From Mycobacterium sp. 1164985.4 (GTDB taxonomy: Bacteria; Actinomycetota; Actinomycetes; Mycobacteriales; Mycobacteriaceae): DNA of 64,000 nt. Position 1 is the first letter of the stretch. Each line of letters begins with the position of its first letter. The notes beneath the pieces were generated by a model. The model was given only the letters and a program-made list of their open reading frames with translations. It had not been told where the DNA came from and ran no database searches. The position numbers were made by a program, and so were the translations under genes. Positions 49,879 to 58,427 of the stretch are shown in pieces. The stretch lies in assembly GCF_001668575.1 (NCBI RefSeq), contig NZ_LZMD01000090.1:22139-86138 (forward strand). Direction: 5' to 3'.

Positions 49879-51114
49879 TCACAGCTGAGCGCCGGCCGTC
49901 AGGGATTGCATGATCGGTGCCGCCTTGTGCAGGCACTCCTCCCACTCACGATCCGGGTCGGAGTCGGCCGTGATACCGCCCCCGACGCCGAGGACAGCAC
50001 CGCCCGAAGCGTCGAATTCAACGGTCCGGATGGCCACGTTCAGCTCGCACCCGGCTGCCGGTGATGCGAAACCGACTGTCCCGCAATACACTCCTCGTCG
50101 CAGCGGCTCCCATTCCGCGAGCAGTTGACGCGCCCGCACCTTCGGCGTTCCCGTCACCGACGCCGGCGGGAACGCCGCGTCGAGCACCTCCGACATCGGC
50201 ACATCGACCCTCACCTGGGCAGCCACCGTCGACACGAGGTGCCACACGCCGGGCGCCGGTCGCACAACCAATAACTCCGGGACCGTGACCGAACCGACGT
50301 CGGCCACACGTCCCAGGTCGTTGCGCACGAGGTCGACGATCATGATGTTCTCCGCCACGTCTTTGACTGAACAGCGGAGCGCGGCCGGATCCGCCGAGCG
50401 CGGCAGCGTCCCCTTGATCGGACTCGACGCGATGTCCTCACCTCGCCTGCGCAGGAACAGTTCCGGCGACAACGACGCCACCGCCCCCCAGCTCCCGGCC
50501 ACGTACGCGGCGCGCGCCGGCGCGGTCTGATGCACCGCGTCGGCGAAGAAGTCGAGCGATGATCCGTCGAGCCTGCCGCGGAACTGCGTGCACACACACG
50601 CCTGGTAGACCTCCCCGGCAGCGATCGCCTCCATGCACTCCAACATCCCCCGCCGGTGCACATCGCGGTCGGCGTCACCCCACTCGACGTGGAACGGCCG
50701 CGGCTCGACCGGCACTCGCAGCGCCTCGGCCACCCACTCCGGAATCGTTGCGTCGGAAAGGCTTTCGAACCACCACCGCCCATCGCCGTCCTGGCGCAGC
50801 ACACAGTCGGACCAGCCGCCCGCGGCCTCCGGTATCCGCGGTCCCGACCCGTCGGCGGCGGCGTCCGGGTACGACAGATAGCCGAACCAGCCGCCTCCCA
50901 CCGCATCCCCCGGCCCCGAACCCACAGGGACGTCGAACACTCGCGAGGACTCGACCGGCACGACCTCGACAGAAGGCGCGATGACCGCACCCGAGCCGAA
51001 CCATTCGCCGATCAGGGCGGCCGGCGGCGCCAGCCCACGTTCGGCCGCGGCGTATCCGACGGCACGCAGAACCGCTGGGGCGCTGCCGAGGTCGCCGAGG
51101 AGATTGATCCGCAC
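49879..51114 (-). CDS. pabB: Aminodeoxychorismate synthase component I PabB
   Basis: A 411-residue chorismate-utilising enzyme in p-aminobenzoate/folate synthesis. SPIKGTLPRS has the PIKGT motif, whose Lys marks PabB rather than anthranilate synthase (PIAGT). Other motifs are VKDVAENIMIVDLVRNDLGRV, FPPASVTGTPKVRARQLL and CGTVGFAS. GTG 51114 is the start. It is Rv1005c-like, though the N-terminal region is shorter than the 458 residues I recall. Confidence 0.92.
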   Translation of the reverse strand: MRINLLGDLGSAPAVLRAVGYAAAERGLAPPAALIGEWFGSGAVIAPSVEVVPVESSRVFDVPVGSGPGDAVGGGWFGYLSYPDAAADGSGPRIPEAAGGWSDCVLRQDGDGRWWFESLSDATIPEWVAEALRVPVEPRPFHVEWGDADRDVHRRGMLECMEAIAAGEVYQACVCTQFRGRLDGSSLDFFADAVHQTAPARAAYVAGSWGAVASLSPELFLRRRGEDIASSPIKGTLPRSADPAALRCSVKDVAENIMIVDLVRNDLGRVADVGSVTVPELLVVRPAPGVWHLVSTVAAQVRVDVPMSEVLDAAFPPASVTGTPKVRARQLLAEWEPLRRGVYCGTVGFASPAAGCELNVAIRTVEFDASGGAVLGVGGGITADSDPDREWEECLHKAAPIMQSLTAGAQL

Positions 51115-51126
51115 CGACCCAGCTTG

Positions 51127-52029
51127 TCAGATGTTGCGCGTGACTTCCCGCGGGATGTCCACCCCGGCCAGCTTGTCCGGGTTGCGCATCACATAGAAGT
51201 GCGAGATCCGGTCCTCGGTGATCTCGATGGTGATCAGCCCCTCGAAACGGTCGCCCAGGTAGAGCTTGAGGGCGGGCGCGTTGTTGTACATCGCCGGTTC
51301 GACGCGACCGGCCTCGCCCGCGACCCGCACCAGCCCGACCAGGACCCTGGCGACCTTCTCGGCGCCGACGACCGGCCGCCGGGCCGCGCTGACCTTGCCG
51401 TCGGAGTCCGCGGTCCACTGGACGTCGTCGGTCAACATCTCGAGCAGCGCGTCGACGTCGCCGGTGGCCGCCGCCGCGAAGAACCGCTGCGTGATCTCCA
51501 TCGACACCTTCGGATCGACGGGCTCGAACCGCTTCCGCCGCGACTGCACGTGTTCGCGCGCCCGGTGCGCCATCTGGCGCACTGCGGCCGCCGACTTGCC
51601 GACGGCGTCGGCGATCTCGTCGTGGCTGAAACCGAACACCTCGCGCAGCACGAACACCGCGCGCTCGTCCGGGCTCAGGGTCTCCAGCACCACGAGCATC
51701 GCCATCGAAACCGACTCCGCCAGAACGACATCAGACGATGCGTCGCGCGTGTCGAGCAGCAGCGGTTCGGGCAGCCACGGGCCGACGTACTCCTCGCGCC
51801 TCCGGGACTGCGCCCTCAACGCGTTGAGTGACTGGCGGGTGACGAGCTGGGCGAGGTAGGCCTTGGTGTCGTGCACCCTCGTCAGGTCCACCTTCGCCCA
51901 GCGCAGGTAGCTCTCCTGCAACACGTCGTCGGCTTCGGTTGCGCTGCCCAGGATCTCGTAGGCGATCGTGAACAGCAGCGGACGCAGCACCGTGAACCGG
52001 TCGGCGTGTTCGTCACCCGTGCCGCTCAT
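51127..52029 (-). CDS. ECF41-type sigma factor (SigJ-like), module 1
   Basis: A 300-residue ECF sigma factor. Region 2 is LRPLLFTIAYEILGSATEADDVLQESYLRW and region 4 FVLREVFGFSHDEIADAVGKSAAAVRQMAHRARE. A SnoaL-like C-terminal extension (about 180-300) ends with the ECF41 motif YVMRNPDKLAGV. The usual DGGGK element reads SDGKV here. In ECF41 proteins the extension replaces an anti-sigma factor. It overlaps the preceding oxidoreductase gene by 4 bp (ATGA), forming a two-gene operon. Confidence 0.93.
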   Translation of the reverse strand: MSGTGDEHADRFTVLRPLLFTIAYEILGSATEADDVLQESYLRWAKVDLTRVHDTKAYLAQLVTRQSLNALRAQSRRREEYVGPWLPEPLLLDTRDASSDVVLAESVSMAMLVVLETLSPDERAVFVLREVFGFSHDEIADAVGKSAAAVRQMAHRAREHVQSRRKRFEPVDPKVSMEITQRFFAAAATGDVDALLEMLTDDVQWTADSDGKVSAARRPVVGAEKVARVLVGLVRVAGEAGRVEPAMYNNAPALKLYLGDRFEGLITIEITEDRISHFYVMRNPDKLAGVDIPREVTRNI

Positions 52030-53201
52030 CGGATCGCCGGCTCTGTCCCATGCCCCGTCGCCACCACCTGCTGGCGGCGCGGGTTCGTCTTCCAGGTGTA
52101 GGAGCCCGGCTTGTCGGCTTCACCCCGGATCCACTTCAGCGTGTAGCGGCACACCTGCTCTTTGATCAGCGCACCGGTGCGACCACCGATGTACCAGCGC
52201 CGCGGCGTGTCGTCGACGTCGGCGAACTGGAATATGCCCGCCTTGCGTCCCAGGCTGATGCACTGCCCGGCCATCGCATGGTTCACCGCGGCCGGATCCT
52301 CGCCGGCCAGGCGCGACAGCACCGTATTCGCGGCCTGGGCGCCCAGCGGGAGGGCGGCCTGGCAGCTCATCCGCCACGGCTGATTCGACGGCGACGCCGC
52401 GTCGCCGGCACCGACGATGCGGACATCATCGACGCTGGTGAGCGTCTCGTCGGTGAGCAGCCGGCCGAGTGCGTCGGTGGCCAGGCCGCTGGCGGCGGCC
52501 AATCCGGGTACGCCGAATCCGGCCGTCCACACCGTCACCGCGCTCGGCACCTCGCGGCCGTCGGCCACCACCACCCGGTCGGCCCGGACCTGCGCGACAG
52601 CGCTGCCTTCGATCACGTCGACCCCCAGCTTGGCCAGCCGCTTGGCGATCGACCGGCGACCACTGGCCGCCAGTGACGGCCCGAGCACGTCGGTCACCAA
52701 CGTGACGGGGCGCCCGGCTTCGGCCAGTTCGGTCGCGGTCTCGATGCCGGTCAACCCGCCGCCGACGACCACCACAGGCGCCGAGGTCGGCACATCCGCC
52801 ATCCGCGCGGTCAGCCGTTTCGCCTGCTCCAATTCACTGAGCGGATAGGCGAACTCGGCGGCGCCCGGCACCGCGGCCGGGACCTCACCCGTGCTGCCGA
52901 CGGCATACACCAGGTAGTCGTACGGCAGTGGTGTGCCGGACGTCAGCGTGACGGTGCGGGCGGCCGCGTCGATCCGCGAAGCCCCGTCGACCACGAGCCG
53001 CACGTCGGGTGACAGCACGGCTGCGTAGTCGGCGACGGCGTCGTCGTTGCCCACGACCAGTTGGTGCAGGCGGATCCGTTCGACGAATTCGGCGCGCGGA
53101 TTCACCAATGTCACGCGGGCGTGCGGGGCGAGCCTGTTCGCGGCCATCACCCCGGCGTAGCCGCCACCGATCACAACGACGTTGTTGGTCATTTCGGTCA
53201 T
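52026..53201 (-). CDS. FAD-dependent NDH-2/FSP1-like oxidoreductase, module 1
   Basis: A 391-residue FAD/NAD(P)H oxidoreductase. The FAD loop is VVVIGGGYAGVMAANRL and the NADH loop PVVVVGGGLTGIETATELAE. YLVYAVGSTG, VTVWTAGFGVP and DDVRIVGAGDAA complete the pattern. ECF41 sigma genes commonly sit next to such COE-class genes. The predicted role is reduction of a quinone or redox-active compound. ATG 53201 follows GAGGAG. It shares about 50% similarity by eye with the module 2 enzyme. Confidence 0.9.
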   Translation of the reverse strand: MTEMTNNVVVIGGGYAGVMAANRLAPHARVTLVNPRAEFVERIRLHQLVVGNDDAVADYAAVLSPDVRLVVDGASRIDAAARTVTLTSGTPLPYDYLVYAVGSTGEVPAAVPGAAEFAYPLSELEQAKRLTARMADVPTSAPVVVVGGGLTGIETATELAEAGRPVTLVTDVLGPSLAASGRRSIAKRLAKLGVDVIEGSAVAQVRADRVVVADGREVPSAVTVWTAGFGVPGLAAASGLATDALGRLLTDETLTSVDDVRIVGAGDAASPSNQPWRMSCQAALPLGAQAANTVLSRLAGEDPAAVNHAMAGQCISLGRKAGIFQFADVDDTPRRWYIGGRTGALIKEQVCRYTLKWIRGEADKPGSYTWKTNPRRQQVVATGHGTEPAIR

Positions 53202-53277
53202 GTCGAACTCCTCGGGTCATCCGGCTTGCCGTGGCCGCCGGGGGTGGCGGTTCGGCTCAGAGCCGGTCTGACCTCGA

Positions 53278-53304
53278 GACACCGGGCATCAGGGCAGTGT
53301 GACA
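53278..53304 (-). promoter_or_regulatory. ECF41-like promoter of module 1
   Basis: On the minus strand TGTCACA (-35), 16 bp, TGTC (-10). The -35 equals the ECF41 consensus TGTCACA and the -10 differs from CGTC at one base. Predicted transcription start is near 53270, leaving a leader of about 70 nt. Confidence 0.65.
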
Positions 53305-53328
53305 TCTCAAGCCCGAATGTGGCAGAGG

Positions 53329-54234
53329 TCACCCGCGGCTGATGCTGCGGGGGATCGCGATGCCCGCGAGCTTGTCCGGGTTGCGCATGGCGTACAGGTT
53401 GGTGATCTTGTCGTCGAGCACCTCGAAGACGAAGAGGCCTTCCAAGTGCTCGCCGGTGTAGATCACGACGGCGGGCGCGCTGTTGTAGATCGCCGTTTCG
53501 AAGCGCATCGCGGGCGTCTCCTTGGCGACCTCAAACAGCCGTGCCATGAGCGCTGCCACTCGACGCGCACCGACCACCGGCCTGCGGATGGCGGTGGCCT
53601 TCCCGCCGTGGTCCGCGGTCCAGGTGACACCGGGGGACAGCAGCGACATCAGCCCCTCCATGTCACCCGTGGACGCCGCGGCCAGGAACTGCTCGGTGAT
53701 CTGCTTGGTGCGCCGTTCGTCCACCGGGCCGAAACGGTTACGCCGCGCGTGAACGTGTTCGCGAGCACGGTGCGCCATCTGGCGCACTGCGGCCGCCGAC
53801 TTGCCGACGGCGTCGGCGATCTCGTCGTAGTCGAAGCCGAACACCTCGCGCAGCACGAACACCGCGCGCTCGTCGGGCGTCAGCGTCTCGAGCAGCACCA
53901 GCATCGCCATCGAAACCGACTCGGCGAGCACGACATCGGACGATGCGTCACGCGACTCGAGCAGTAGCGGTTCCGGGAGCCACGGGCCGATGTACTCCTC
54001 GCGTCGCCGTGACCTGGTGCGCAACGCGTTCAGGGCCTCGCGGGTCACCAGCTGCGCCAGGTAGGACTTCGTGTCGCGGACCGTGTCGAGGTCGACCTCG
54101 GCCCACCGCAGATAGCTGTCCTGCAGCACATCGTCGGACTCTGTTGCGCTGCCCAGGATCTCGTAGGCGATCGTGAACAACAGCGGCCGCAGCACCGTGA
54201 ACCGCTCGGCATGGTCGCCCGTCGTGGTGGTCAC
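53329..54234 (-). CDS. ECF41-type sigma factor (SigJ-like), module 2
   Basis: A 301-residue paralogue of the sigma factor in module 1. Region 2 (LRPLLFTIAYEILGSATESDDVLQDSYLRW) and region 4 (FVLREVFGFDYDEIADAVGKSAAAVRQMAHRARE) are nearly the same, including the predicted promoter-recognition helix. The C-terminal SnoaL-like domain is more diverged but keeps YAMRNPDKLAGI; DGGGK reads HGGK. GTG 54234 overlaps the oxidoreductase stop by 4 bp. Confidence 0.93.
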   Translation of the reverse strand: MTTTTGDHAERFTVLRPLLFTIAYEILGSATESDDVLQDSYLRWAEVDLDTVRDTKSYLAQLVTREALNALRTRSRRREEYIGPWLPEPLLLESRDASSDVVLAESVSMAMLVLLETLTPDERAVFVLREVFGFDYDEIADAVGKSAAAVRQMAHRAREHVHARRNRFGPVDERRTKQITEQFLAAASTGDMEGLMSLLSPGVTWTADHGGKATAIRRPVVGARRVAALMARLFEVAKETPAMRFETAIYNSAPAVVIYTGEHLEGLFVFEVLDDKITNLYAMRNPDKLAGIAIPRSISRG

Positions 54235-55436
54235 GTCCGGTTGACCACCTTCGGCGGCAGCGCCGCCTGGCGGGACCGCGGGCCGCCCTTGAGCCAGAAC
54301 GTCCAATCCGGCTTGCGGGCCGAGCGCCGCATCGCCCACAGCGTGCCCTTGCAGACCGCCTCCTTAAACGTGGCGACCGCGCGTCCCGCGAAGTAGACGT
54401 TCACCGGGGTGTCGTCCTTGCGGGTGAACTGCACCGTCGCGGCATGCCGACCCAGGCTGATGCACGACCCGGCGTACGCATACTCGAACTCGGCGGGGGC
54501 GGTGCCGGCGATGCGGCTCAGCACGGTGTTTGCCCCCTGCGGGGCGAGCTGCGTCGCTGTGGCGCAACACATCCGCAGCGGTTCGTTCGACGGGGCCGCA
54601 CAGTCACCGACGGCGACGATACGCTCGTCGTCCACGCTGGTCAGCGTCTCGTCGGTGATGAGGCGACCGATGTCGTCGGTGCTCAGACCGCTCGCGGTCG
54701 CGAGGTCCGGCACGCCGAACCCGGCGGTCCAGATGGTCAGCGCGGTCGGGCGCACTGCACCGTCGGCGAAGACGACCGCATCGGCGCGTACCTCGGCGAC
54801 CACGTCGTCCTCCATGATCGTCACGCCGAGCTTGGCCAGTGCCTTGGCGGTGGAGCGTCGAGCGGGTTCGGACAGCGACGGCCCGAGGCGCCCGCCGCAG
54901 ACCAGCGTTACGTTGCGGCCCTGCTCGGCGAGTTCCGCGGCGGTCTCGATCCCCGTCAGGCCGGCGCCGACAACCGTGACGGGAGCCGCGAGATGCAGCT
55001 GTTCCAGTGTCGTGCGCAGCCGCTGTGCCTGCTCGAGTTCGGCAATGGGATAGGCGAATTCGGCCGCACCCGGGACGGTGGTCGGAACCGTGCCGGTGCT
55101 GCCGACAGCATAGATGACGTAGTCGTAATCGACCTCGCGACCGGACGCCAGACGGACGGTGCGTGCCGCGGGATCGATGCGGACCCCGGTGTCGACCACG
55201 AGCCGGATGCCATCGCCGAGCAGCGTGCCGTAGTCGACCCCGGCGTCATAACCGGCGGCGACCATCTGGTGCAGCCGGATCCGCTCGACGAACTTGGGCC
55301 TGGGGTTGACCAGCGTGACGTCGACGTCGGCGTGTACGCGAAGGTGGTTGGCCGCCAATATCCCGGAGTAACCGCCGCCGATGACGACGACGCGGGTGAG
55401 ATGAACCTTGTGTGTGCGTGCGGTGAATCCAGTCAT
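54231..55436 (-). CDS. FAD-dependent NDH-2/FSP1-like oxidoreductase, module 2
   Basis: A 401-residue paralogue of the module 1 oxidoreductase. VVVIGGGYSGILAANHLRVHADVDVTLVNPRPKFVERIRLHQMV is followed by VTVVGAGLTGIETAAELAEQGRNV and DDERIVAVGDCAAP. The C-terminus is more diverged (WLKGGPRSRQ). ATG 55436 is chosen over the in-frame start at 55532 because the latter would run through the promoter. The ECF41-like -10 would place transcription start at or next to the ATG, suggesting a leaderless mRNA. Confidence 0.9.
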   Translation of the reverse strand: MTGFTARTHKVHLTRVVVIGGGYSGILAANHLRVHADVDVTLVNPRPKFVERIRLHQMVAAGYDAGVDYGTLLGDGIRLVVDTGVRIDPAARTVRLASGREVDYDYVIYAVGSTGTVPTTVPGAAEFAYPIAELEQAQRLRTTLEQLHLAAPVTVVGAGLTGIETAAELAEQGRNVTLVCGGRLGPSLSEPARRSTAKALAKLGVTIMEDDVVAEVRADAVVFADGAVRPTALTIWTAGFGVPDLATASGLSTDDIGRLITDETLTSVDDERIVAVGDCAAPSNEPLRMCCATATQLAPQGANTVLSRIAGTAPAEFEYAYAGSCISLGRHAATVQFTRKDDTPVNVYFAGRAVATFKEAVCKGTLWAMRRSARKPDWTFWLKGGPRSRQAALPPKVVNRT

Positions 55437-55444
55437 GCCCTCTA

Positions 55445-55471
55445 GACACCGGCCGGCGCCGGGGCGTGACA
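55445..55471 (-). promoter_or_regulatory. ECF41-like promoter of module 2
   Basis: On the minus strand TGTCACG (-35), 16 bp, TGTC (-10). Spacing and -10 are the same as in module 1 and the -35 differs at one base. Only 8 bp separate the -10 from ATG 55436. Confidence 0.65.
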
Positions 55472-55474
55472 GAT

Positions 55475-55490
55475 TGTGACGCGCGTCACG
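55475..55490. promoter_or_regulatory. CRP-like palindrome upstream of module 2 promoter
   Basis: TGTGACGCGCGTCACG contains the perfect 14-bp palindrome GTGAC-GCGC-GTCAC and fits TGTGA-N6-TCAC(A). It abuts the ECF41-like -35 of module 2 and lies just after the gdhA stop. Confidence 0.4.
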
Positions 55491-55497
55491 TCGGCGT

Positions 55498-56859
55498 TCA
55501 GACCAGGCCCAGTGCCAGCATTGCGTCGGCAACCCGGATGAACCCCGCGATGTTCGCGCCCGCCACGTAGTTGCCCGGTTGGCCGTACTCGTCGGCGGTG
55601 ACCAGGCAGCGGTTGTGGATGCGCCGCATGATCTGCTCGAGGCGCTGTTCGGTTTCGGCGAACGTCCACGAATCGCGCGACGCGTTCTGCTGCATCTCCA
55701 AGGCGCTGGTGGCGACGCCCCCCGCGTTGGCGGCCTTACCCGGCGCGAACGTCACACCCGCGGTCGCGAAATGTTTGACCGCGCTGGGGGAACACGGCAT
55801 GTTCGCCCCCTCGGCCACGATGCGGCAGCCGTTCTCGATCAGCGCCCGCGCCTCGTCGCCGTTGATCTCGTTCTGCGTGGCGCACGGCAGCGCGATCTCA
55901 CACGGCACGTTCCACACGTTGCGGTCGGCGACGAACTCGGCTGTGCCGCCGCGTATCCCGGCATACTCGGCGATCCGGCCACGACGCACTTCCTTGATGT
56001 CCTTGAGGATGTCGAGGTCGATGCCCTTCTCGTCGACGACATAGCCACTGGAATCCGAACAGGCCACCACGGTGCCGCCGAGTTCCTGGATCTTCTCGAT
56101 CGCGTAGATCGCCACGTTGCCCGACCCGGACACCACCGCGCGCTTGCCCTCGAAGGTGTCGTTGTTGGCCCGGAGGATCTCGTTGACGAAAAAGACCGTC
56201 CCGTACCCCGTGGCTTCGGTGCGGACCTGTGAACCGCCCCAGGTCAGACCCTTGCCCGTGAGGGTGCCGGACTCGTAGCGGTTGGTGATCCGTTTGTATT
56301 GACCGAAGAGATAACCGATTTCACGCATGCCGACGCCCGCGTCGCCTGCGGGCACGTCGGTGTATTCGCCCAGGTGGCGGTACAACTCCGTCATGAACGA
56401 CTGACAGAACCGCATGACCTCGTCGTCGGAGCGGCCCTTGGGATCGAAGTCGGCGCCGCCCTTACCACCGCCGATCGGCATACCGGTCAGTGAGTTCTTG
56501 AAGATCTGTTCGAAGCCCAGGAATTTGACGATTCCCAGGTACACCGACGGATGAAAGCGCAGCCCGCCCTTGAACGGTCCGAGTGCGGAGTTGAACTCGA
56601 CGCGGAAGCCCCTGTTGATCTGGACGGTGCCGCGATCGTCGACCCAGGGCACCCGGAAGATGATCTGGCGTTCGGGCTCGCACAGCCGCCGAATCACCTC
56701 GGAGTCGACGTACTCCGGGTGCTTCTCGACCACCGGACCGAGGCTGGTGAGCACCTCGTACACGGATTGGTGGAACTCGGTCTCGCCTGCGTTGCGCCGG
56801 GCGACCTCCTCGTAGAGGTCGTGCAGTTTCTCGTGTAGTCCGTTCACTTTTCGTATCAC
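55498..56859 (-). CDS. gdhA: NADP-type glutamate dehydrogenase
   Basis: A 453-residue hexameric-type GDH. The catalytic and substrate elements are SALGPFKGGLRFHPSVYLG, PIGGGKGGADFDPKGRSDDE and VPAGDAGVGMREIGYLFGQYKR; the nucleotide loop is VSGSGNVAIYAIEKIQELG. It assimilates ammonium to glutamate. The length is typical of the NADP-dependent S50I class. GTG 56859 overlaps the metS stop by 4 bp (GTGA). I do not recall this gene at this site in Mtb. Confidence 0.95.
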   Translation of the reverse strand: MIRKVNGLHEKLHDLYEEVARRNAGETEFHQSVYEVLTSLGPVVEKHPEYVDSEVIRRLCEPERQIIFRVPWVDDRGTVQINRGFRVEFNSALGPFKGGLRFHPSVYLGIVKFLGFEQIFKNSLTGMPIGGGKGGADFDPKGRSDDEVMRFCQSFMTELYRHLGEYTDVPAGDAGVGMREIGYLFGQYKRITNRYESGTLTGKGLTWGGSQVRTEATGYGTVFFVNEILRANNDTFEGKRAVVSGSGNVAIYAIEKIQELGGTVVACSDSSGYVVDEKGIDLDILKDIKEVRRGRIAEYAGIRGGTAEFVADRNVWNVPCEIALPCATQNEINGDEARALIENGCRIVAEGANMPCSPSAVKHFATAGVTFAPGKAANAGGVATSALEMQQNASRDSWTFAETEQRLEQIMRRIHNRCLVTADEYGQPGNYVAGANIAGFIRVADAMLALGLV

Positions 56860-58403
56860 TCAGCCTGGTAGCGGGGGAACACACCGGTCGGCGCCGGTAG
56901 GGCGGTGCCCGGCTTCAGCCGGGTGCTGACAGCGGCGAACGTTCGGTCGTCGGGGGGCTGCCCGAGCAGGTCGAGCAGCTTGGCCGACGACTCCGGCATC
57001 ACGGGCTGGGTCAGCAGCGCCGCGATCCGCACGACCTCGAGCGTCGTGTACAGCACCGTGCCGAACCGCCGCTGGTCGTCGGCCGACTCCGACTTGCGCA
57101 GCACCCACGGCTCCTGGGCGGAGAAGTACCTGTTCGCCGACCCGAGTACCGACCAGATCGCCTCCAGCGCCAGGTGCATGGCGATCGCGTCGTAATGACC
57201 GCGCACCCGCTCCAGCAAGGCGTCGGCCAATTCGAGCAACGCCGTGTCGTCGTCGGTGAAATCACCTGGCTCCGGGACGATCCCGTCGAGGTTCTTGGCC
57301 ACCATCGACAGCGAGCGCTGCGCCAGGTTACCCAGCTCGTTGGCCAGATCGGCGTTGATGCGGCCGATGATCGCCTCCTCGCTGTAGCTGCCGTCCTGGC
57401 CGAACGGCACCTCGCGAAGGAAGAAGTAGCGAACCTGGTCGAGCCCGAACGTGTCGACGAGGTCCACCGGATCGACGATGTTGCCGACGGACTTGCTCAT
57501 CTTCTCGCCGCGGTTGAGCACGAACCCGTGCGCAAAAACCCTGCGCGGCAACTCGATTCCCGCCGACATGAGGAACGCCGGCCAGTAGACCGTGTGGAAC
57601 CGGATGATGTCCTTGCCGATCATGTGCAGATCGGCCGGCCAGAACCGCCGGAAGGCTTCCGATGACGTATCCGGAAAGCCCACGCCGGTCAGGTAATTCG
57701 TCAGCGCATCCACCCACACGTACATGACGTGATCCGGATGGCCGGGCACCGGAACACCCCAGTCGAACGTGGTGCGCGAGATCGACAGGTCCTTCAGGCC
57801 GCCGGAGACGAAGCTGACGATCTCGTTGCGCCGTACCTCGGGCTCGATGAAGTCCGGATGCGTCCGGTAGAGCTCCAGCAGCCGATCTGTGTAGGCAGAC
57901 AGTCGGAAGAAATACGTCTGCTCCTCGGTCCACGTCACCGGCGCGCCGGTTTCGATCGCCACCCGAACGCCGTCGGCGCCGACGGTGGTCTCGGCGTCGG
58001 TGAAGAACCGTTCGTCGCGAACCGAATACCAGCCCTTGTATGCGTCCAGGTAGATGTCGCCGCCGTCGTTCATCCTGCGCCAGATCTCCTTGGACGCCTC
58101 GTAGTGGTCGGCATCGGAGGTGCGGATGAACCGGTCGAAGGAGATGTTCAGCTTCTCCTGCAGGCGCTGGAACACGTCGGAGTTCTGCCGCGCCAGGTCG
58201 GCCGTGGGAACACCGAGCGCCTTCGCCGCCTCGGCCATCTTCAGGCCGTGCACATCGGTGCCGGTCAGATACCGGACATCGAACCCGTCCAGCCGTTTGA
58301 ACCGGGCGATCGCGTCGGTGGCGATGTACTCGTAGGCGTGTCCGACGTGCGGATCGCCGTTCGGATAGGCGATCGCGGTGGTGATGTAGAAGGGCTCGCT
58401 CAT
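56856..58403 (-). CDS. metG: Methionyl-tRNA synthetase
   Basis: A 515-residue class I aaRS (MetS/MetG, Rv1007c). HIGH reads HVGH in PNGDPHVGHAYEYIATD, and KMSKS is intact in EKMSKSVGNIVDP. DVRYLTGTDVHGLKMAEAAK and AHGFVLNRG are typical. The anticodon-binding helical domain is at the C-terminus; there is no C-terminal dimerisation (Trbp) domain. Start ATG 58403; divergent from tatD by 24 bp. Confidence 0.97.
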   Translation of the reverse strand: MSEPFYITTAIAYPNGDPHVGHAYEYIATDAIARFKRLDGFDVRYLTGTDVHGLKMAEAAKALGVPTADLARQNSDVFQRLQEKLNISFDRFIRTSDADHYEASKEIWRRMNDGGDIYLDAYKGWYSVRDERFFTDAETTVGADGVRVAIETGAPVTWTEEQTYFFRLSAYTDRLLELYRTHPDFIEPEVRRNEIVSFVSGGLKDLSISRTTFDWGVPVPGHPDHVMYVWVDALTNYLTGVGFPDTSSEAFRRFWPADLHMIGKDIIRFHTVYWPAFLMSAGIELPRRVFAHGFVLNRGEKMSKSVGNIVDPVDLVDTFGLDQVRYFFLREVPFGQDGSYSEEAIIGRINADLANELGNLAQRSLSMVAKNLDGIVPEPGDFTDDDTALLELADALLERVRGHYDAIAMHLALEAIWSVLGSANRYFSAQEPWVLRKSESADDQRRFGTVLYTTLEVVRIAALLTQPVMPESSAKLLDLLGQPPDDRTFAAVSTRLKPGTALPAPTGVFPRYQAE

Positions 58404-58415
58404 TTGAACTCAGCT

Positions 58416-58421
58416 TATGGT
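58416..58421 (+). promoter_or_regulatory. -10 element of tatD, implying leaderless mRNA
   Basis: TATGGT matches TANNNT and ends 6 bp before GTG 58428, so transcription would start at or within a base of the start codon. There is no ribosome binding site upstream. Confidence 0.45.
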
Positions 58422-58427
58422 GTGGCG

